10,515 bases of DNA, taken from the NCBI GenBank assembly GCA_023818995.1, contig JAMWDA010000013.1, forward strand, positions 1 to 10,515. The letters run 5' to 3'. Positions 1 through 5,422 of this stretch are shown here, piece after piece (within the stretch, counting starts at the first letter, position 1; each line of letters starts with the position of its first letter). A program made the translations under genes and the position numbers. The notes under the pieces were generated by a model. The model worked only from the letters and a program-made list of their open reading frames with translations, was not told where the DNA came from and made no database searches. This DNA is from Candidatus Omnitrophota bacterium (GTDB lineage: Bacteria; Omnitrophota; Gorgyraeia; Duberdicusellales; 4484-171).

Positions 1-78
1 GATATTTTTAAAATCGGTAATATCAAATTTAGTTTTTATTCGTGGGTAAGCTCTTTTTTCGTGATAAATTTTTTTCAT
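1..78 (-). CDS. PilZ-domain protein, N-terminal fragment (cut by window edge)
   Basis: A 26-codon reading frame begins at the ATG at 78-76 and stays open to base 1, so only the N-terminus is present. The visible residues contain R9-A-Y-P-R13 followed by a beta-strand-like stretch (IKTKFDI). This is the RxxxR signature with the usual Pro before the second Arg that opens PilZ domains, the cytoplasmic receptors for cyclic di-GMP. The frame is closed upstream by the stop codon of the response regulator gene at 97-99, and the ATG at 78 is the only normal start after it, 18 nt downstream. There is no clear Shine-Dalgarno sequence, so translation may be coupled to the upstream gene. The second PilZ motif (D/NxSxxG) would lie outside the window, so the family call rests on the first motif alone. 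What follows the PilZ domain is unknown. Confidence 0.6.
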   Translation of the reverse strand, partial: MKKIYHEKRAYPRIKTKFDITDFKNI

Positions 79-96
79 AGCTTTTAATAGGAAGAT

Positions 97-471
97 TTAC
101 TTTATTACCTTACGGATTACTTTTAATAACTCTTCGCTATGGAATGGTTTGTATAGATAGTCTACTACTTTTAATTCCATTGCCTTTTCATATTTATCCA
201 CGTCAGCGTAGCCGGTAATTATTACTTCAGGTATATTTTTCTTTTTTGTTTTTTTCAAATAAGAACGGATTTTAGTAATAGTTTCTATACCATCCATATC
301 AGGCATTCGCACATCGCAGATAATAAGGTCAAAATTATTCTCTTGGATTATTTTTAAAGCCTCCTTACCATTATGGGCTGTTTTAACATTGTATCCTTGG
401 GAATTTAGTAAGGATACAAGACTTTGAACAATTAACTCTTCATCATCAATAATTAGAATACTTTTACCCAT
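97..471 (-). CDS. Single-domain response regulator (CheY/Spo0F-like receiver)
   Basis: This 124-residue protein is one complete receiver domain with no output domain. The acidic pocket is D9-D10 (IIDDEE), the phospho-acceptor is D53 (ICDVRMPDMDG), the switch threonine is T86 (VIITGYAD), and the conserved lysine is K108 followed by P109 (YKPF). All phosphorylation residues are present, so it should accept phosphate from a histidine kinase not seen here and act through protein-protein contact. The start at 471 is well supported by an AAGGAGG Shine-Dalgarno sequence (482-476) 4 nt upstream. It is the first gene after the divergent intergenic region and is followed 18 nt after its stop by a PilZ-domain protein, probably co-transcribed. 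The link to c-di-GMP output is inference from that neighbour. The fold call is very secure; the pathway is unknown. Confidence 0.93.
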   Translation of the reverse strand: MGKSILIIDDEELIVQSLVSLLNSQGYNVKTAHNGKEALKIIQENNFDLIICDVRMPDMDGIETITKIRSYLKKTKKKNIPEVIITGYADVDKYEKAMELKVVDYLYKPFHSEELLKVIRKVIK

Positions 472-605
472 AATACCTCCTTAAGAATAAATATAATAAT
501 AAAACAGATTTAACCTTTCTTTCACCATTTTATATTTTAAGACTTATTCATACATTTGTAAAATAAAAATGTTTACAAAATATAATTAAGGAGTAAAATA
601 AACTT
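472..605. promoter_or_regulatory. Divergent intergenic region between response regulator and radical SAM genes
   Basis: These 134 bp separate two divergently transcribed genes, so promoters for both should lie here. The minus-strand gene has a strong Shine-Dalgarno at 482-476. The plus-strand gene has TAAGGAG at 587-593. No promoter is clear. On the plus strand TATAAT (581-586) is a perfect -10 with TTGTAA (556-561) 19 nt before it, but it would start transcription at about 593, inside the Shine-Dalgarno. A weaker upstream alternative is TTTAAC (509-514) with TATATT (531-536), 16 nt apart. On the minus strand only AT-rich -10-like strings are visible, around 491-500. Confidence 0.4.
555..579. 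repeat. 8-bp perfect inverted repeat upstream of the radical SAM gene
   Basis: TTTGTAAA (555-562) and TTTACAAA (572-579) are exact reverse complements separated by 9 bp, giving half-site centres 17 bp apart, on nearly the same face of the helix. The repeat lies 26 bp before the start codon and just upstream of TATAAT and the Shine-Dalgarno sequence. The geometry suits an operator for a dimeric repressor of the radical SAM gene. The arms hold only one G/C pair each, so chance in AT-rich DNA is a real alternative. Confidence 0.35.
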
Positions 606-2192
606 ATGCTCAATTTGTCATCTAAGAAAAGATATAGGTTTAGATTAATAATTCCTGCCTACCCCACTTTTAATATCTACTCTGATATAGCTAAAAAAAC
701 TACAGCTTTAGGTCCAATATATATCGCCAGTGTAGTTAACCAACTTGAAAGATGGGATGTAGAAGTTATTGACGAGAACAATCTTAGTAGATATGGCCCT
801 ATATCAGAGACGAATGGTGCTGACCACGAATTTCTTCAACGTTTACGTCCGGCAGATGTGGTGGGTTTTTATGGTGGTTTAACTAGTACTATACCGAGAC
901 TGTACGAATTAGCTAAGTTTTATAAGGATAGAGGGGGGATTACTATTGCCGGTGGGCAGCATTTTGTAGGAGAAAATATAGAAGAGGCATTAAGTTCATC
1001 TATAGACTACGTGGTTATTGGTGAGGGAGAAGAAACGATTAAGGAACTCCTTTTTGCTATATTAGGTAAGAATGATTTACAAAAGATTAAAGGAATTGCC
1101 TATTTAGAAGATGGCAAAGTGGTTATTACCGAGCGGCGTCCCCCTATTACAGATTTTGATACATTACCTCTACCTAATTTTTCTTTATTGCGTTATGCTA
1201 AACTTCATCTCTATCCTATAGGAAGAATTCGTGGCTGTGGTATGGATTGCGAGTTCTGTACAGTAAAAGGTAAACCGCGGGCAGCTTCTTCGCAAAGATT
1301 ATTAGAAAATATTCGTTATCTTGTAGAAACTTACGATGCCAGGCATTTTTTTATAGTTGATGACCTTTTTGGTCAATACCGTGATGAAACGATAGAGTTC
1401 TGTTATATGCTGAGAGATTATCAAATAGATGTAGGTAGAAGACTTGATTTTACTGTTCAAATAAGATTGGATAAAGCAAAAGATGGACAATTACTTTTAG
1501 CGATGCGTGAAGCAGGAGTTAATACGGTTGCTATTGGATTTGAATCTCCTATTGAAGAGGAGCTTATTGCAATGAATAAGAAGGTTAAACCAGAAGAGAT
1601 GATAGAGTTAGCAAGGATTTATCATAAATTTGGGTTTTTAGTTCACGGGATGTTTATATTTGGTTACCCTCTTAGGGATGGTAAGAAAGTGAGCATTCCT
1701 GTAAAAGAACGCATTAGAAGATTCCGAAGATTTATTAAACAAGCTAAAATTGATACCGTCCAGGTTCTTTTACCTTGTCCTTTGCCGGGAACAGAACTGC
1801 GGCATCGTTTATATAAGGAGAATAGAATTTATCCCCTTTCTTATATAGGATGGGAATATTACGATGGTAATTTCCCTCTCTTTGAACCCGATGAACCACT
1901 TACTGCGCAGGATTTACAGAATGCTATTCGTAAAATTATGGGGAAATTTTACCGTTTCAGATACTTTTTTATGATAGGTTTACATATTTTATTTTTCCCT
2001 ACAATCGTATTTTTTATCCACAATATTAAGAGAGGTTGGAGAAGATGGTATCGTTATTGGCGGAATAATCTTTTACGTTTCGGAGGATGGGTTATTATTA
2101 AAAATTGGACACTTAAATTTAAGAGAAGTGATTTCTTAAGAAAGTTAGATAAAGCAAAACTATCTTTGAAGAACAAATCTTTATCTTATTGA
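606..2192 (+). CDS. Radical SAM protein with N-terminal cobalamin-binding-type domain
   Basis: This 528-residue protein has the class B radical SAM layout. Residues about 12-150 form a Rossmann-like B12-binding-type domain (PAYPTFNIYSD near the start, VEVIDENN at 52-58, AGGQHF at 115-120, VIGEGEET at 137-144). A radical SAM core follows, with C211-x3-C215-x2-C218 (GCGMDCEFC) to hold the [4Fe-4S] cluster and GFESP at 311-315. The DxHxxG cobalamin-ligand motif is not seen, as is common in this class. The last 80 residues hold a hydrophobic stretch (about 453-471) and then a strongly basic, aromatic tail (KRGWRRWYRYWR), suggesting membrane association. Such enzymes (BchE, HpnP and relatives) methylate or rearrange lipid, pigment or antibiotic substrates; the substrate here is unknown. 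The start follows TAAGGAG (587-593) with a rather long 12-nt spacer. It is monocistronic and ends 5 bp from the convergent efp stop. Confidence 0.88.
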   Translation: MLNLSSKKRYRFRLIIPAYPTFNIYSDIAKKTTALGPIYIASVVNQLERWDVEVIDENNLSRYGPISETNGADHEFLQRLRPADVVGFYGGLTSTIPRLYELAKFYKDRGGITIAGGQHFVGENIEEALSSSIDYVVIGEGEETIKELLFAILGKNDLQKIKGIAYLEDGKVVITERRPPITDFDTLPLPNFSLLRYAKLHLYPIGRIRGCGMDCEFCTVKGKPRAASSQRLLENIRYLVETYDARHFFIVDDLFGQYRDETIEFCYMLRDYQIDVGRRLDFTVQIRLDKAKDGQLLLAMREAGVNTVAIGFESPIEEELIAMNKKVKPEEMIELARIYHKFGFLVHGMFIFGYPLRDGKKVSIPVKERIRRFRRFIKQAKIDTVQVLLPCPLPGTELRHRLYKENRIYPLSYIGWEYYDGNFPLFEPDEPLTAQDLQNAIRKIMGKFYRFRYFFMIGLHILFFPTIVFFIHNIKRGWRRWYRYWRNNLLRFGGWVIIKNWTLKFKRSDFLRKLDKAKLSLKNKSLSY

Positions 2193-2197
2193 ATTAT

Positions 2198-2758
2198 TTA
2201 CCCTCTTACCCTTTCTATATATTCTCCTGTTTCTGTGTCAATTTTGATAATATCGCCTTCTTTAATAAATAAAGGGCAACTTACCTTTATGCCGTTTTCA
2301 CAGGTTACAGTTTTAAATGTGCTAGTAACGCTATCTCCTTTTATCGCTATAGGAGATTCTATTACTTTTATATTTATATGTTTAGGGAATTCTACTTGAA
2401 CAGGTTTTTGTTGAAATAAGACTAAAGTTACATCCATATCGTCTATAAGGTATTTTATCTTTTCCCCTAAAGATTCTTTATTTATATGGTATTGTTCCAA
2501 AGATACGTTATCCATAAAATAACAGTAATCAGCATCGGAATATAGATACTTAGCCACACATTTAGTGACATCTGCAGGTTCAAATTTGTCTGCAGCAGTA
2601 AAAGTTTTTTGTATCAATTGACCGGTAATAAGATTGCGCAGAGTAGTTCGCATAACTGCTTTGCGCATCTGCATTCTATGAAATTCAGAAGATATAACTA
2701 TATAAGGTGTGCCTTCGAATATAAAAGTACAACCAGGCGTTAAATCAGTATATTCCAT
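2198..2758 (-). CDS. efp: Elongation factor P, with atypical modification loop
   Basis: EF-P binds between the P and E sites and relieves ribosome stalling at proline runs. The 186-residue length and three beta-barrel domains match the family: KOW-like N-domain (1-63), the OB domain with YLYSDADYCYFMDN at 71-84, and the C-terminal OB domain ending in the signature KGDSVTSTFK (140-149) to GDIIKIDTETGEYIERV. The domain I loop that in E. coli reads KPGKGQ with modifiable K34 is RMQMRK here (28-33), so M31 sits at the tip, with R32 and K33 beside it. It therefore cannot be beta-lysylated by EpmA at the standard site. I recall similar RMQxRK loops in EF-P of candidate-phylum bacteria, but cannot check this. 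No Shine-Dalgarno precedes the start; a promoter lies immediately upstream (see separate entry). Family identity is very secure. Confidence 0.95.
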   Translation of the reverse strand: MEYTDLTPGCTFIFEGTPYIVISSEFHRMQMRKAVMRTTLRNLITGQLIQKTFTAADKFEPADVTKCVAKYLYSDADYCYFMDNVSLEQYHINKESLGEKIKYLIDDMDVTLVLFQQKPVQVEFPKHINIKVIESPIAIKGDSVTSTFKTVTCENGIKVSCPLFIKEGDIIKIDTETGEYIERVRG

Positions 2759-2765
2759 ACTTATT

Positions 2766-2793
2766 ATTTTAACAAACTTAATTCCCTTGTCAA
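2766..2793 (-). promoter_or_regulatory. Predicted sigma70-type promoter of efp, probably giving a leaderless mRNA
   Basis: On the minus strand a perfect -35 TTGACA (2793-2788) is followed after 16 nt by TAAAAT (2771-2766), one mismatch from the -10 consensus. Only 7 nt separate the -10 from the efp ATG (2758-2756), so the expected start of transcription is at or next to the A of the ATG. This fits the absence of any Shine-Dalgarno sequence before efp. The promoter lets efp be expressed apart from the upstream operon. Confidence 0.65.
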
Positions 2794-2805
2794 TACAAGG
2801 GAATT
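2780..2805. repeat. Perfect 11-bp inverted repeat overlapping the efp -35 element
   Basis: AATTCCCTTGT (2780-2790) and ACAAGGGAATT (2795-2805) are exact reverse complements with a 4-nt loop. The dyad lies between the methyltransferase stop (2870) and efp, and the efp -35 TTGACA spans its left arm and loop. It could be an operator that blocks RNA polymerase at the efp promoter. It could also be an RNA hairpin ending or protecting the upstream operon transcript. As a terminator it is weak, because the minus strand continues with AAGTTTGTT rather than a U run, and the plus strand has no T run either. Confidence 0.6.
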
Positions 2806-2869
2806 CTGGAGTTTACCCAGTTTTTATTTACTTGACAATATCAAAAGTGCGAAAAATATTTTACACTAT

Positions 2870-4012
2870 CTAATCTTTTTTTCTAAGAAATGCCATAATC
2901 TCTAAATGGGGAGTATGGGGAAAGAAATCAAACGGCTCAATAAATAGTATGGTGTAGGAAGAAGAGAAATATTTTAAATCTGAAAAAAATGTCTTAGGAT
3001 TACAGGAAGAATAGAAAATAAAATCCGCATTTAAAAATAAAATTTTCTCTCTTATCTTTTGAGATAATCCGCAACGAGGAGGATTAATTACAACCATATC
3101 TACCTTCTCTTTTAAATTGCCCGCTTTTAAAAATTTAGTTACATCACTGTGGATAAAAGAAATATTGTTTATCCTGTTAATATTTGCATTGATAAACGCA
3201 TTTTCTATTGCTGAGGAATTAACCTCTACTCCCCAAATAAATTTTGCTTTCTCCGCTAAAAATATACCTATGGTGCCACCCCCACAGTATAAATCTAATA
3301 TTTTAAAATCTGATGTAGAGGAAAAACTATCTCTTACTTTCTTACAAAGCTCAACCATACCAAAAGGATTTACCTGAAAAAAAGAATCTATATAAATCCT
3401 GAAATCAAACCTATCCATCTTTTCGGTAATAAAAGGTAACCCATAAAGTAACCTCTTCTCCTCAAAAATTACAGCATCCCCCCAGCTATCGTTCAATATC
3501 CAGTATATGGAGTTTATCTTTTTACTCAAATCTAAAGACAAGATAGAGTTAACAAATTCTTCTCTTAGTAATTCTGTTTTAGTAGTAGTAACTATACCTA
3601 GCATTAACTGAGAAGTAAATTTTGTTTCTCTCACCAATAGATGTCTTAGAAAGCCTTTATGGGTAAAGGTATTGTAGGGTAAATAATTATAATTTCTACA
3701 AAAATCTAAAACTCTCTTTACAATCTTACCTGTATCTTTAGAAAAAATAAGACACTCATCTAAATTGAATACTTTCCTCTTATTATCTTTACAATGCAAA
3801 CCACAAATCAAACTACCATCGGAAGAAAAGGTAAACTCCATCTTATTCCTATAAAACCATTGAGGGAAATAGTTTATAGGATTAACTTTAGTCTTTATAT
3901 CGTAACACTCCATAAGTTCTATAATTTTATTCTCTTTTAAAGCAATCTGTTCAGAATAAGGAATATCTTGAAACTTACATCCTCCACATATATCAAAATG
4001 TTTACATATCAT
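2870..4012 (-). CDS. RlmC/RlmD/TrmA-family RNA (uracil-C5)-methyltransferase
   Basis: This 380-residue enzyme uses SAM to methylate C5 of a uracil in RNA, most likely 23S rRNA. The N-terminus carries the [4Fe-4S] ligands C3, C9, C12 (ICGGCKFQ) and C87 (LDEC), and YRNKMEF at 54-60 is the usual next motif. The catalytic domain shows FFQVNP (211-216), the SAM loop DLYCGGGTIGI (240-250), NPPR (310-313), the nucleophile C337 in SSCNP, and the base E371 in PHTPHLE. There is no N-terminal TRAM domain: the Fe-S motif begins at residue 3. That matches E. coli RlmC (U747) in layout, as does NPPR, but many genomes label such proteins RlmD (U1939), so the target base is undecided. The ATG at 4012 overlaps the nitroreductase stop as ATGA, indicating coupled translation as the last gene of the block. 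No separate Shine-Dalgarno is visible. Confidence 0.9.
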   Translation of the reverse strand: MICKHFDICGGCKFQDIPYSEQIALKENKIIELMECYDIKTKVNPINYFPQWFYRNKMEFTFSSDGSLICGLHCKDNKRKVFNLDECLIFSKDTGKIVKRVLDFCRNYNYLPYNTFTHKGFLRHLLVRETKFTSQLMLGIVTTTKTELLREEFVNSILSLDLSKKINSIYWILNDSWGDAVIFEEKRLLYGLPFITEKMDRFDFRIYIDSFFQVNPFGMVELCKKVRDSFSSTSDFKILDLYCGGGTIGIFLAEKAKFIWGVEVNSSAIENAFINANINRINNISFIHSDVTKFLKAGNLKEKVDMVVINPPRCGLSQKIREKILFLNADFIFYSSCNPKTFFSDLKYFSSSYTILFIEPFDFFPHTPHLEIMAFLRKKD

Positions 4013-4512
4013 AATAACAACTTACTAAGTTTATATCTTTTACCTTTACTAATTTTTTTAAATGGTTTACCCAAAGCAAGCACAGCACATAGTTCTAAAT
4101 TATCAGCCAATCCTAAAAATTTATTAACTTCCTCTTTTCTATTCAAAATCTCTCCTAACCAACAACCACCCCAACCCTGCCAATGAGTATAAAGAAGCAT
4201 ATTCTCTATACAAGCGCCGATCGCCATTAAATCCTTTTGGTAATGATAAGAACTATTTTTATCCAAAAATACTAAAATCACCTTATCAGCACTTTTTATA
4301 ATCGAAGAGTATTTAGTAAAATTTGCTAAATCGTCTTTCTCTTTACCTCCCATAATTTTAAATCTCCATGGTTGATTGTTTAATCCCGAAGGAGCCCAAC
4401 GTCCCGCCTCTATAATACCTTCTAATAAATTTTCTGGTACCTTCTCTTTTCTAAACCGACGAATGCTCCTGCGTGTTCTTACCAGTTGTAAAAAATCTTT
4501 AAACTCCCTCAT
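4009..4512 (-). CDS. Nitroreductase-family FMN oxidoreductase
   Basis: The 167-residue protein has the standard single-domain, FMN-binding nitroreductase fold, which works as a homodimer. Seen are the phosphate-binding RTRRSIRRF (12-20), APSGLNNQPW (40-49) at the flavin, the helix DLMAIGACIENMLL (94-107), and GWGGCWLG (113-120). Its length is typical of the compact members. The family reduces nitro compounds, quinones or flavins with NAD(P)H; the true substrate cannot be read from the sequence. Its start overlaps the last 14 nt of era in another frame, and its stop forms ATGA with the methyltransferase, so it sits inside a translation-gene operon without an obvious functional link. The start is chosen because M1 falls just before the family's first helix; only a weak AGG precedes it. 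Confidence 0.9.
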   Translation of the reverse strand: MREFKDFLQLVRTRRSIRRFRKEKVPENLLEGIIEAGRWAPSGLNNQPWRFKIMGGKEKDDLANFTKYSSIIKSADKVILVFLDKNSSYHYQKDLMAIGACIENMLLYTHWQGWGGCWLGEILNRKEEVNKFLGLADNLELCAVLALGKPFKKISKGKRYKLSKLLL

Positions 4513-5422
4513 AACCTAATTCTTTCAAAATACGAGGTTTATCCTGCCAGTTAGGTAAAACCTTTACCCACAATTCTAAATAAACCTTTTTATTCAAAAT
4601 TTTCTCTATCTCTAACCTACTACTCTTACCTATCTTGGCTAACATCTCTCCTCCTTTACCAATCATAATGCGTTTTTGAGATTCTCTGTTAACATAGATA
4701 ACCGTGTGAATATAAAATACCTTGCCTTTATCCTCTATATCTATAACTTCCACGGCAGTGGAATGAGGTATCTCTTCTCTCAAATTTAAAAATATCTTTT
4801 CTCTAACAATATCTGCTACTCTAAACTTTAAAGGGAAATCGGTAATAACACCCTTATCGTAAAATGGTGGATTGAAAGGTAACTGTTCCCTTATTGCCTC
4901 TTTAAGTCTATCTAAATTATTACCTAACTTTGCCGAGACGGGGATATAGTAAACTATTGGGTTATTTATATTATTTTCTTTAATTTTTTTCTGCCATAAA
5001 TCAATATACTCGTTGATAAACTTTTGCTTTACATCTATCTTATTTAGAACCATTATAACTTTGGCAAGGCCTTTACGCATAAGAACGTCCATAATTTTTG
5101 TTTCTTCTAAACCAGGTGGTCTACTCACATCAACTACGTAAAGGACAAGCTCTACATCCACTAAAGATTTTTTTGCTATCTCGTTAAGATACTCTGTAAG
5201 ATTATCTTTAAAGGCGTGCATTCCCGGACTATCTACAAAAACAACCTGAGTATTATCCCAGTTTAAAATCCCTTTAATTAGATAACGCGTAGTTTGAGGA
5301 ACATCGGAAACTATACTAATCTTATTACAAACTAAAGCATTCATAAGCGTAGACTTCCCTACATTTGGCCTACCTACAATTGCTACGAACCCACATTTAA
5401 AATTACTCCTCTCTTCTTTCAT
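4499..5422 (-). CDS. era: GTPase Era
   Basis: Era binds the 3' end of 16S rRNA and checks maturation of the small ribosomal subunit. The 307-residue length is typical. The GTPase domain shows G1 GRPNVGKS (17-24), G2 T44-T45, G3 DSPG (64-67, usually DTPG), G4 NKID (127-130) and G5 SAK (163-165). The C-terminal KH domain carries the RNA-binding loop GKGG (255-258) and continues to the conserved LELWVKV strand (282-288). The start at 5422 overlaps the previous gene's stop as ATGA and has AAGGA (5433-5429) 6 nt upstream. The following nitroreductase gene starts 11 nt before the era stop codon begins, so three successive genes are translationally linked. Identity is very secure. Confidence 0.97.
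   Translation of the reverse strand: MKEERSNFKCGFVAIVGRPNVGKSTLMNALVCNKISIVSDVPQTTRYLIKGILNWDNTQVVFVDSPGMHAFKDNLTEYLNEIAKKSLVDVELVLYVVDVSRPPGLEETKIMDVLMRKGLAKVIMVLNKIDVKQKFINEYIDLWQKKIKENNINNPIVYYIPVSAKLGNNLDRLKEAIREQLPFNPPFYDKGVITDFPLKFRVADIVREKIFLNLREEIPHSTAVEVIDIEDKGKVFYIHTVIYVNRESQKRIMIGKGGEMLAKIGKSSRLEIEKILNKKVYLELWVKVLPNWQDKPRILKELGYEGV

Noticed and set aside
581..586. Perfect TATAAT as the main promoter of the radical SAM gene
   Set aside because: Its start point would fall at about 593, within the Shine-Dalgarno TAAGGAG (587-593), and the best -35 is 19 nt away. I list it only as a possibility.
1302..1490. Minus-strand open frame of 62 codons inside the radical SAM gene
   Set aside because: It lies fully antisense to a well-conserved coding region, has no ribosome site or recognisable domain, and is rich in Ile/Tyr as expected from AT-rich antisense sequence.
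2193..2197. Terminator between the convergent radical SAM and efp genes
   Set aside because: Only 5 bp separate the stops, and I found no GC-rich hairpin with a T run on either strand around 2150-2240.
2832..2860. Plus-strand TTGACA (2832-2837) with AATATT 17 nt later, a possible promoter
   Set aside because: It would drive transcription antisense into the methyltransferase gene with no plus-strand gene ahead, and the -10 is poor.
3117..3377. Plus-strand open frame of 86 codons, with a hydrophobic N-terminus like a signal peptide
   Set aside because: It is antisense to the catalytic domain of the uracil methyltransferase. The hydrophobic stretch is the complement of conserved codons there.
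3968..4186. Plus-strand open frame of 72 codons
   Set aside because: It spans the antisense of two overlapping real genes and has low-complexity Leu/Ser/Pro composition.
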